A DNA stretch of 47,792 nucleotides from JBHGBM01 sp041946965 (GTDB lineage Bacteria; Acidobacteriota; Terriglobia; Bryobacterales; Bryobacteraceae), in NCBI GenBank assembly GCA_041946965.1, contig JBHGBM010000055.1, forward strand, positions 1 through 47,792. Reading direction: 5' to 3'. Made by a program: the position numbers and the translations under genes. The notes below the pieces were generated by a model, which saw nothing but the letters and a program-made list of their open reading frames with translations, had not been told where the DNA came from and made no database searches. Each line of letters opens with the position of its first letter. The stretch's first letter is position 1. Positions 1-7,464 of the stretch are shown piece by piece.

Positions 1-10
1 AGTGCAAAGC

Positions 11-48
11 GGACAATTCACGTGCTAATAAAACCGGACATCTTGACA
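11..48. mobile_element. Possible end of an IS element at the left edge
   Basis: The first 60 bases contain two GGACA-type repeats: GCGGACAATTC at 9-19 and ACCGGACATC at 33-42, separated by an AT-richer stretch. Repeated CGGACA-like units of this kind are seen at the ends of some IS21-family elements. A TTGACA at 43-48 could be a -35 box, perhaps outward-facing, but no good -10 follows at standard spacing. No transposase is visible because the window starts here. This is a resemblance only and may be chance. Confidence 0.25.
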
Positions 49-178
49 AACTAACGACATTGCCCGTGGTACGCGTTGAACGAGGGCGCGGATCGGTGTA
101 TAGATATACCGAGTTGTTCATGATGACAATGCCGCGCGCACAGAGTCCGCAGCCAGGGCCGGGGAGCGAGGGAGACGA

Positions 179-3100
179 GTGATGCTCAGGAGGATTCTGG
201 CCTCCGCTTTTGCCGCGAGCACGCTGGCCGCGGGCCCCGCGGAATTGACCATACCGGTGGCCACGGGTCCGCTGGTGATCGACGGCCGCGCCGGCGAGGC
301 AATCTGGCAACAAGGCCCGGCGCTGCCGCTCGAACAACCGCCGTTCGGAGATCCCTTTCCGGGCGGCGGCGAAGTGCGGGTGCTGGTGCGAAGCGGTTAC
401 CTGTGCTTCAGCGCGCGGCTTCCGGAAGCCGGCCGCGTGGTGGCGCGCTCTACCGGCGCGAACCCGGCATGGTGGCGGGAAGATCTCATCGTTTGGACGG
501 TGCGGTTCAGGGGATTTGCGCGGGCGTTGAAAGTGGCCGTCAATCCGCTTGGCGCGTGCAGCGTGGAATACACCGGCGCGGAGGAACGCGGACGCGGTCC
601 CGTGCCGGCGGCGGCCGCGCTGGCCGCCGGCGGCTGGAGCGCCGAGGCCGCGATCCCGCTGGAGAACATCGCTCCCATCGGATACATCTCGGCGGAACGC
701 ATCCGGGCGCCGCGGCCGGACGCCCCCGAATTGCGCTGGCACTGGCCCGGCGTGAACCGCGAACTCACGTTCGAGCTGCCGGCGGGAACGGCGGACCGGC
801 AGCCTCCGCCGGTGCAAAACACGGAGTGGTGGCGGGCTGCCCCAAAGCCCGCCGCGCGCCCGGGGGAAGATCCGGTTGCGGCGCAAATCGCCGCGTTGCC
901 GCACAGGATCTGGTCCGGCGGAGAAACCAAGCCGCGGCAGATGTGGGAAGCGGACCTGCGCGCCCGGGTGAGGCGGGCGGCGGCGGCCGAGCGGCAGGAA
1001 TGGGAACGCGTCCGCACCCTGGAGGATTGGGAGCGGTTCCGCGCCCGCCGCGTGGACGCTCTGAAAGCCTCGCTCGGCGCATTTCCGCCGCGCACACCCC
1101 TGCGCGCGGCGGTGACCCGGCGGTTGGACTACGGCGACGGGTTTGCGATCGAGAACGTGCTGTTCGAGAGCCGGCCCGGGCTTGTGGCAACCGCGAATCT
1201 GTACCTGCCGGCGAAGATCAGCGGCCGCATTCCGGCGATCGTGATCGTCCATAGTCATCACGCCCCGAAGATCCACCCCGAGCTTCAGGATCTCGGCATG
1301 ACGTGGGCGCGCAGCGGCACCGCCGTGCTGGTGATGGATCAGCTTGGAGCGGGCGAGCGCTTACAGAGCCAGCCCTGGCCAAGGGAGAGCTATTACTCGC
1401 GATATGCGCTCGGGATGCAGCTCTATCTCGCCGGCGAAAGCCTCATGAAATGGATGGCGTGGGATCTCATGCGCGGTATCGACCTGCTGCTGGAGCGGCC
1501 GTGGATCGACCCCAAGCGCATCGTGATGCTCGGAGCCGTGGCGGGCGGAGGAGACCCGGCCGCCGTGACCGCGGTGCTCGACGAGCGTATCGCCGCCGTG
1601 CTGCCCTTCAATTTCGGCGAGGCCGGGCCGGAAGAGCACTACACCGAGGGGCCCCGCCCCTACGATTTCGAAACCGCGGATCCGGGCTGGGGAAGCTGGG
1701 AATCGACGCGCTGCCTGCGGCACAGTATCGCGGGCCAGTTCTTCCCGTGGTTGATTTGCAGTGCGGTCGCCCCCCGGCCGTTCGTGTTCTCGTTTGAGAT
1801 CGGGTGGCCGGACGGGGTGGAGAAAGAACCCGCCTGGGCGCGGTACAGGAAAGTCTATCGACTCTATGGAAGGCTTGACCGGCTCGAACAGGTGGACGGC
1901 TTCGGCCCCTTCCCCGGTCCGGGGGAAGTAACAAATGTCGGAGCGGCGCTCCGCAGGAAAATCGACCCGATTCTCGAGCGCTGGCTGACAATCTCGATGC
2001 CGGCGTCGGAGTACCACAACGTCCGCCCGGACGCGGACCTGATGTGTCTTACCGCCGCCGCGGCGGCTGAAAGAAGGCCGAAAGCCGCATGCGAGATCGC
2101 GGCAGGCATGGCCGAGGAGCGTCTGGCCGCGGCACGGGCCCGGCGCTCCTCCGCGAGGCCCGGTGCGCTGCGGGCCGCCTTGGAACAGAAGCTCGGCGAT
2201 ATCGAACCCGAGCCGGGCGCCGCCCCGCGAGTGCTCTGGAGGAAGCCCTTTTCGGGGTTCGCCGCCGAAGCGGTGATGCTCCAGACCGCCGCCGGCATCC
2301 AGGTTCCGCTGCTGATCATCAAGCCGGACGCCGCTGCGGGTCCGGCGGCTCCAGTGATACTCGCGCTGGCGCAAGGCGGCAAGGAGGCATTCCTTTCCGC
2401 GCGGGCGGGGGAAATCGCGGGGCTGCTGAAGCGGGGTGTCGCGGTCGCGCTGGCGGATGTGCGCGGCGCCGGCGAGACGCAAGACCCGGGGACGCGCGGT
2501 TCCGCGTCGTTGGCGGCAACCGAGCTGATGCTGGGGAACACGGCGCTCGGCGCGCGGCTGAAGGACGCCCGCACCGTGGTGCGCTACCTCGGCGGCCGCG
2601 GCGATCTCGACAGCGGACGCCTGGCCGTCTGGGGCGATTCGTTTGCCGATTTGAACCCGGCCGGCCCCATGCTGGACCAGAGCGACAACCAGCGGCAGGG
2701 GCCGCAGGTGATCCGGCGCGCGGACCCGCTGGGAGCGGTACTTGCGCTGCTGACCGCTCTGTATGAGCCGGGGGTGCGGGCGGTCGCGGCGCGCGGCGGC
2801 CTGGTCTCGTTCCTCTCCGTCCTGCGTGATCGTTTCTGCTACGTGCCGCTGGACGTGATTGTTCCAGGGGTTCTCGAAGCCGGCGACATGGCGGACATCG
2901 TTGCGGCGCTTGCCCCACGCGGGGTCCTGCTGGAACGCCTTGTGGACGGGCGCAACCGCGCCGTGGGCAGCGCCGAAAGGAGCGTGGAGTTAAGGGTGGC
3001 ACTCGACGGATACCGGAACGCACCCTCGCAATTGACTGTACGGGAAGATGCGGCCGGGCCGGAGCTGACGGCCTGGCTCGCCGCGCGTTTGTCCAAGTGA
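179..3100 (+). CDS. Secreted two-domain acetylxylan-esterase-like alpha/beta hydrolase with CBM9-like N-terminus
   Basis: This 973-residue protein begins with a short export signal (about residues 1-20). A beta-rich domain at about 22-200 resembles the CBM9-like/DOMON region that precedes many secreted esterases. Two alpha/beta-hydrolase units follow, at about 300-615 and 690-970. In the first, the nucleophile elbow reads GAVAG near residue 452, so the GxSxG serine appears to be replaced by valine. In the second, the elbow is GDSFA near residue 818 and keeps the serine. The family (acetyl xylan esterase/dienelactone-hydrolase-like) removes acyl groups from polysaccharides or small esters; the substrate here cannot be told. 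The start is GTG at 179 or ATG at 182, after a purine-rich GAGGGAGACGA. The family assignment is firm; the catalytic state of domain 1 is inference. Confidence 0.8.
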   Translation: MMLRRILASAFAASTLAAGPAELTIPVATGPLVIDGRAGEAIWQQGPALPLEQPPFGDPFPGGGEVRVLVRSGYLCFSARLPEAGRVVARSTGANPAWWREDLIVWTVRFRGFARALKVAVNPLGACSVEYTGAEERGRGPVPAAAALAAGGWSAEAAIPLENIAPIGYISAERIRAPRPDAPELRWHWPGVNRELTFELPAGTADRQPPPVQNTEWWRAAPKPAARPGEDPVAAQIAALPHRIWSGGETKPRQMWEADLRARVRRAAAAERQEWERVRTLEDWERFRARRVDALKASLGAFPPRTPLRAAVTRRLDYGDGFAIENVLFESRPGLVATANLYLPAKISGRIPAIVIVHSHHAPKIHPELQDLGMTWARSGTAVLVMDQLGAGERLQSQPWPRESYYSRYALGMQLYLAGESLMKWMAWDLMRGIDLLLERPWIDPKRIVMLGAVAGGGDPAAVTAVLDERIAAVLPFNFGEAGPEEHYTEGPRPYDFETADPGWGSWESTRCLRHSIAGQFFPWLICSAVAPRPFVFSFEIGWPDGVEKEPAWARYRKVYRLYGRLDRLEQVDGFGPFPGPGEVTNVGAALRRKIDPILERWLTISMPASEYHNVRPDADLMCLTAAAAAERRPKAACEIAAGMAEERLAAARARRSSARPGALRAALEQKLGDIEPEPGAAPRVLWRKPFSGFAAEAVMLQTAAGIQVPLLIIKPDAAAGPAAPVILALAQGGKEAFLSARAGEIAGLLKRGVAVALADVRGAGETQDPGTRGSASLAATELMLGNTALGARLKDARTVVRYLGGRGDLDSGRLAVWGDSFADLNPAGPMLDQSDNQRQGPQVIRRADPLGAVLALLTALYEPGVRAVAARGGLVSFLSVLRDRFCYVPLDVIVPGVLEAGDMADIVAALAPRGVLLERLVDGRNRAVGSAERSVELRVALDGYRNAPSQLTVREDAAGPELTAWLAARLSK

Positions 3101-3179
3101 CCAAGTGTCGCGTTTCCCCTTGTTTTCCGGTTCGCTTCGTCGTATGCTCAACATCCATGAGTCCAAAGAGGAGGACCAG

Positions 3180-3581
3180 ATGAAAGGTTTCAAAGAGTTT
3201 CTCCTGAGAGGCAACGTGGTGGACCTGGCCGTCGGCGTGGTGATGGGCGCCGCCTTCGGCGCGGTGGTGGCGGCGTTCGTCAAGGACCTGCTCACGCCGC
3301 TGATCGCGGCGTTGGTCGGCAAGCCCGACTTCTCGGCCATCGCGTTCACCATCAACAACAGCAAGTTCCTGCTTGGCGATTTTCTGAACGCGCTTATTTC
3401 GTTTCTGCTTGTGGCTGCCGCCGTGTATTACTTCGTGGTGCTGCCGGTGAATGCGCTGATCGCACGCATGCACAAGGCGCCGGCTCCCGCCGATCCGACC
3501 ATGAAGAAGTGCCCGGAGTGCCTGAGCGAGATCCCCATCGAAGCCCGGCGCTGCGCGCACTGCACGTCGGCCCTGAGCTAA
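3180..3581 (+). CDS. mscL: Large-conductance mechanosensitive channel MscL with C-terminal zinc ribbon
   Basis: MscL forms a homopentameric inner-membrane pore that opens under membrane tension and protects against hypo-osmotic shock. The 133-residue protein starts with the typical amphipathic MKGFKEFLLRGNVVDLAVGV segment. TM1 is at about 14-40 and TM2 at about 65-90, with a periplasmic loop containing FTINNSKF between them. After TM2 there is an unusual tail of about 35 residues with CPEC and CAHC pairs, a small zinc ribbon lacking in E. coli MscL. The start at 3180 is chosen because AGGAGG lies at 3169-3174, five bases upstream. An in-frame GTG at 3105 would only add residues upstream of the conserved beginning. 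It is transcribed with the same polarity as its neighbours but is probably an independent housekeeping gene. Confidence 0.95.
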   Translation: MKGFKEFLLRGNVVDLAVGVVMGAAFGAVVAAFVKDLLTPLIAALVGKPDFSAIAFTINNSKFLLGDFLNALISFLLVAAAVYYFVVLPVNALIARMHKAPAPADPTMKKCPECLSEIPIEARRCAHCTSALS

Positions 3582-3624
3582 GGCCCTTCCGCATCGTGTT
3601 AGAGTAGGTGCGCAGGAACGAGCC

Positions 3625-4560
3625 ATGCGCACATTTCTCTTGGTCTATGCCTTTTGCTCGTCGGGGCTGGCGCTCGCCGCCGACGCGCAGTTCAACGGAC
3701 GGTGGGATATCTCCGTGCTCAACGAGCCGCGCAAGCGGGCCTGGTGGCTGGAGATCACCGGCGCCGGCACGCCGCAACTGGCGGGCAGGTTCGTGGGCTT
3801 TCCCGGAGGGAACATGAATCCCATCGAGAAGCTGTCCATCGCCAATGGCGTGTTGAAGTTTTCCTTCGACCGCGCCGCCAAGGGCAAAGCCGCGGCGGTT
3901 CACCAGGAGTACACGGCACGGCTCGCCGGCGGCAAACTCGAAGGCACCTTCCGGCAGGGCAGGAACGAGCTGAAATGGACCGGCGTGCGCGCTCCCGAGA
4001 TCAAGGACAAGGACGACGGTTCCTGGAAACCGGGCAAGCCCATACGCCTGTTCAACGGCAAAGACCTGTCCGGCTGGCACGGCATGATCCCGGGCAAGGA
4101 CCTGGGCTGGAAGGTGGAGAACGGACTGCTCAGGAGCACCGGCAAGGCTAACAACCTCGAAAGCGACGGCAAGTACTGGAATTACATCCTGCACCTCGAG
4201 TATCGCGTGGGGCCGCAGAGCAACAGCGGGATCGGGCTGCGCGGGCGCTACGAAGTCCAGATCCTCGAGGATTACGGCCGGCCACTCGATGTCCACAGCA
4301 ACGGCGCGCTCTACAGCCGTATCGTCCCGGCGGTGGCCGCCAGCAAGCCCGCAGGCGAATGGCAGACCTACGACATACGTCTGGTGGGCCGCGATGTTAC
4401 CGTGACGCTGAACGGCAAGCAGGTGGTCAAGGGCGTGATCGAAGGGCTCACCGCCATCGCCTCCGACCCCAACGAGGGCGAGCCCGGGCCGCTCACCTTG
4501 CAGGGCGATCACGGTCCGGTGGACTTCCGCAACATCGTACTGACTCCGCTCACCAAGTAA
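3625..4560 (+). CDS. Secreted DUF1080 (3-keto-disaccharide hydrolase family) protein
   Basis: The 311-residue protein has an N-terminal signal peptide ending near ALAADA (residue 20). A beta-rich region of about 100 residues follows. Then comes a DUF1080 domain (about 130-308) opening with the family signature IRLFNGKDLSGWHG and containing SNSGIGLRGRYEVQILEDYG and GEWQTYDIRLVGRDVTVTLN. DUF1080 has a concanavalin-like jelly-roll fold, and some members hydrolyse 3-keto-glycosides. Activity on a particular glycoside is not shown by the sequence. The start ATG has AGGAA about ten bases upstream. The DapA-family gene begins ten bases after the stop, so the two are probably co-transcribed. Confidence 0.85.
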   Translation: MRTFLLVYAFCSSGLALAADAQFNGRWDISVLNEPRKRAWWLEITGAGTPQLAGRFVGFPGGNMNPIEKLSIANGVLKFSFDRAAKGKAAAVHQEYTARLAGGKLEGTFRQGRNELKWTGVRAPEIKDKDDGSWKPGKPIRLFNGKDLSGWHGMIPGKDLGWKVENGLLRSTGKANNLESDGKYWNYILHLEYRVGPQSNSGIGLRGRYEVQILEDYGRPLDVHSNGALYSRIVPAVAASKPAGEWQTYDIRLVGRDVTVTLNGKQVVKGVIEGLTAIASDPNEGEPGPLTLQGDHGPVDFRNIVLTPLTK

Positions 4561-4570
4561 AGGGGGGGCC

Positions 4571-5455
4571 GTGCCCTTTACCGGCGTAAACGCGGCGGCG
4601 GTTCCTCCGCGCACGGCCGATGGCGCTCTCGACCTGGGCGCCGCGCTGGAGGTGGTTGACTACCTCTGCCGCGCGGGCGTGAAGGGCATCGCGCTGCTCG
4701 GCGCCACCGGTGAATTCATCCACCTGAATTTCGACGAGCGCACCCGGCTCGCGTACATGGCCGTCAAGCGCAGCCGCGTTCCGGTGCTGGCGGGCGTTTC
4801 GCATTCGCGGCTCGACGTTGCCGTCGAGCTGGGGCGCGAGGCGTGGTCGGCGGGCGCGGCGGGGCTGCTCGTCATGCCGCCGTATTTCTTCCGCTACCGC
4901 CAGGCGGAAATCCGCGAGTTCTACCTGCGCCTGGCCGCGGAGATGCCGCGCGGCGCACCCTTGTATCTTTACAACCTCCCGGCTTTCACCAGCGCCATCG
5001 AGCCGGAGACCGCGGCGGAACTGCTGCGTTCCGGCCTGTTCGCGGGCATCAAGGATTCCAGCGGCGATGCCGGCTATTTCGACCGGCTCGGCGGCGCCGG
5101 GGGAGAGTTTCTGGCGGGCGATGACGCGGTCTACCCGCGGGTACGCGCCGCGGGCGCCCACGGAACGGTCTCCGGCGCCGCGTGCGCGGTCCCGGAACTG
5201 ATGCTGGCGCTCGACCGCGCGATCGCCGGAGACGGCGCCGCCGGTCCCCTGGAGGCGCGCCTGCTGGAGTTCAACGCGTGGGTGGACCGTTTCCCCACGC
5301 CGGTCGCGATCCGGGCCGCGGTGGCCGCGCGCGACGTCAAGGTTGGCCCGCCCGCCGTTCCGCTCTCCGGAGAGACGCGCCGCGGCCTGGACGAGTTCGT
5401 GGAATGGTTTCGCGGCTGGCTGCCGCGGGTCCAGCATGAGGCCGGGGAGGCGTAA
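4571..5455 (+). CDS. DapA/N-acetylneuraminate-lyase family class I aldolase
   Basis: This 294-residue TIM barrel belongs to the dihydrodipicolinate synthase/N-acetylneuraminate lyase superfamily. These cytosolic enzymes use a Schiff-base lysine to cleave or form keto-acid sugars or dihydrodipicolinate. Visible marks are LLGATGEF (the GTTGE-like loop, with an alanine variant), the tyrosine motif LYLYNLPAFT, and the catalytic lysine in FAGIKDSSGD (about residue 162). The GTG start follows a strong AAAGGGGGGG ribosome site. The linkage to a DUF1080 protein and to sulfatases suggests sugar-acid catabolism rather than lysine synthesis, but this is inference. Length is normal for the family (about 290-300). 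Confidence 0.85.
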   Translation: MPFTGVNAAAVPPRTADGALDLGAALEVVDYLCRAGVKGIALLGATGEFIHLNFDERTRLAYMAVKRSRVPVLAGVSHSRLDVAVELGREAWSAGAAGLLVMPPYFFRYRQAEIREFYLRLAAEMPRGAPLYLYNLPAFTSAIEPETAAELLRSGLFAGIKDSSGDAGYFDRLGGAGGEFLAGDDAVYPRVRAAGAHGTVSGAACAVPELMLALDRAIAGDGAAGPLEARLLEFNAWVDRFPTPVAIRAAVAARDVKVGPPAVPLSGETRRGLDEFVEWFRGWLPRVQHEAGEA

Positions 5456-5486
5456 AGGCGGCCCCGTACCGCGCCACCCTCTCTGA

Positions 5487-5492
5487 TAATAT
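5487..5492 (+). promoter_or_regulatory. Extended -10 (TGaTAATAT) just before the MBL gene; leaderless start likely
   Basis: TAATAT lies seven bases before ATG 5500 and is preceded by TG one base away (extended -10). There is no Shine-Dalgarno in between. Transcription would start at or next to the A of ATG. Confidence 0.45.
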
Positions 5493-5499
5493 CTACGGC

Positions 5500-7443
5500 A
5501 TGGCCCGTTCTACCCGGCGTAACTTCCTCGCATCCGCCGGCGTTGCCGCGACCCCGGCGCCCGCCGCGCAGAAAGCGTCCGACGGATACCGCCGCACGCC
5601 CTTCGCCCCGGCCGGCGCCCCCGTCAAACTCAGCGAGAATCTCTTCGTCTTCGAAGATACCTGCAAGGTGTACATCGTGCGCGACGGCGCGCGGTGCGTG
5701 CTCATCGACTTCGGCTCGGGCAAGGTGCTCGACCATCTCCGCGACCTGGGCGTCACGCGCGTCGATTGGGTGCTCCACACGCATCACCACCGCGACCAGT
5801 GCCAGGGCGATTTCCGCGCCGTCGAGTTGGGCATCCCCATCGCCGTCCCCGCCCACGAGCGCCATCTGTTCGCAGACGCGGAGAATTTCTGGCGCAACCG
5901 CCGCATCTTTCACCTGTATTACGTCCGCAACGACTTCAACACCCTGACCCGCAACGTGCCGGTAGCCCGGGCGCTGGCCGATTACTCCACCTTCCGCTGG
6001 AACGATAAGACCGGCTTCTATGTGCTGCCTACGCCCGGGCACACGCTGGGCGCCATCACCATCATCGCCGCCGTTGACGGACGCAAGACGGCCTTCACCG
6101 GCGACCTGATCCACTCTCCGGGCAAGATCCATACCCTGTACGACACGCAGGTGAATTACGGCGGCTCCGAAGGCATCGACCTCGGCATCTACTCTCTCGC
6201 GCGCCTGGCCGAACAGAAGCCGGAGATGCTGTGCCCTTCCCACGGCGAAGTGATGCGCGATGCCGCCGCCGCCATCCCGCAGACCATCACCCGGCTCACC
6301 GACTATTACCGCTTCCAGACCGGCAACGAGCCGAGCGACAGCTTCCGCGGCGTGGCGGTCTCCCCGCACCTCATCGCCCATCACCTGACGACGTCGTCGT
6401 TCTACTGCATCGTGAGCGACAGCGGCAAGGCCATGTTCATCGACTACGGTTCCGCCTCCGGCGTGCACTTCGGCAACTTCGAGCGCGCCACCGCCGCCAC
6501 CGGCCGCATCCGCTTCGTCGAGCACAACATCGACAACCTGAAGCGCAACTTCGGCGTCAAGGCCATCGACGTCGTCATGCCCAGCCACATGCACGACGAT
6601 CACAACAACGGCTTCCCCCACCTGGTGCGCCATCACGGCACGCGCGTCTGGTGCCTCGACAACATGGTGGACGTCTTCCAGAACCCGCGCGGTTACAACC
6701 TCGGCTGCATCCTGGGCGAGCCGTTCACGGTGTCGCGCGCGTTCCGCCACGGTGAGCGTTTCAAGTGGGAGGAGTTCGATTTCGAGATCACCCATTCGCC
6801 CGGCCACACCGAGTACCAGATGGCGCTGTTCGCCACGATCGACGGCAACCGCGTGGCGTTCACCGGAGACGCGTTCTTCCCCGGCGGGCGCGAGGGCGCG
6901 ATGCGGCATAACCTGATCTTCCGCAACCACGTGGAGAACGACAGCCACCTGAAGTCCATCCGCAACCTGATCGAGCGGGAGCCGACTCTGATCGCGCCCG
7001 GCCACGGCCGCCCCTTCGCCGTGAACCGGGCCACCATGGAGGCCACCGAGCGCCGCTTCCGCGAGCAGCGGCAGCTCTTCTTTGACGTACTGCCGGAGGG
7101 AGAGAGTAACTTCGGCATGGATCCGAGTTGGGTCAGCATCTATCCCTACCAGATGCTGCTGGCTCCCGGGGAAAACCAGAAAGGCGAGATACGGGTCACC
7201 AATTACCGCCCGAGCCCCATGAAACTCGAGATCGCGCTGGTGGCGCCCTCGGAATGGCGCATCGAGCCGGACCTGCTGAAATTCGAAGCGCCGCCCAACG
7301 GGGCCGCGGCGCGCGCGTTCACCATCGCGCTGCCCCGCGGCTGGTCCGCGCCCGCCCCGCGCTTCGCCATCGCCGCCGACGTGATGAGCGACGGCAAGTA
7401 CCTCGGCCAGATCACCGAGGCCGTGGTTGAGATAAAAGGCTGA
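5500..7443 (+). CDS. Tat-exported protein with two metallo-beta-lactamase-fold domains
   Basis: The 647-residue protein opens with a twin-arginine leader (RRNFLASAGVAAT). It then has two metallo-beta-lactamase-fold domains in tandem. Domain 1 (about 40-260) carries THHHRDQ near residue 94, so the last histidine of HxHxDH is glutamine, but it keeps PTPGHTLGAI and FTGDLIHSPG. Domain 2 (about 290-525) has the full HMHDDH near residue 363, HSPGHTEYQ, FTGDAFFPGG and PGHGRPF. The last 110 residues form an Ig-like (NEW3-like) domain. Domain 2 should bind two metals and hydrolyse an ester, amide or similar bond; domain 1 may be impaired. The substrate is unknown. The kinase gene follows after 21 bases on the same strand, with its own candidate promoter. 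Confidence 0.8.
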   Translation: MARSTRRNFLASAGVAATPAPAAQKASDGYRRTPFAPAGAPVKLSENLFVFEDTCKVYIVRDGARCVLIDFGSGKVLDHLRDLGVTRVDWVLHTHHHRDQCQGDFRAVELGIPIAVPAHERHLFADAENFWRNRRIFHLYYVRNDFNTLTRNVPVARALADYSTFRWNDKTGFYVLPTPGHTLGAITIIAAVDGRKTAFTGDLIHSPGKIHTLYDTQVNYGGSEGIDLGIYSLARLAEQKPEMLCPSHGEVMRDAAAAIPQTITRLTDYYRFQTGNEPSDSFRGVAVSPHLIAHHLTTSSFYCIVSDSGKAMFIDYGSASGVHFGNFERATAATGRIRFVEHNIDNLKRNFGVKAIDVVMPSHMHDDHNNGFPHLVRHHGTRVWCLDNMVDVFQNPRGYNLGCILGEPFTVSRAFRHGERFKWEEFDFEITHSPGHTEYQMALFATIDGNRVAFTGDAFFPGGREGAMRHNLIFRNHVENDSHLKSIRNLIEREPTLIAPGHGRPFAVNRATMEATERRFREQRQLFFDVLPEGESNFGMDPSWVSIYPYQMLLAPGENQKGEIRVTNYRPSPMKLEIALVAPSEWRIEPDLLKFEAPPNGAAARAFTIALPRGWSAPAPRFAIAADVMSDGKYLGQITEAVVEIKG

Positions 7444-7451
7444 TTTACTGA

Positions 7452-7457
7452 TAGCCT
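7452..7457 (+). promoter_or_regulatory. Extended -10 (TGaTAGCCT) before the kinase gene
   Basis: TAGCCT is seven bases before ATG 7465, with TG one base upstream. No ribosome-binding site lies between, which is the same arrangement as before the preceding gene. TAGCCT is a weak match to TATAAT. Confidence 0.35.
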
Positions 7458-7464
7458 GTTTCTA

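Noticed and set aside
4571..5455. Naming the aldolase dapA
   Set aside because: The family covers several reactions, and the genome context is sugar-related. No lysine pathway gene is near, so no symbol is given.
5131..7005. A 624-residue minus-strand frame opposite the MBL gene
   Set aside because: It shows Val/Ala/Gly/Glu-rich sequence typical of antisense frames in GC-rich DNA, and the MBL motifs lie on the plus strand.
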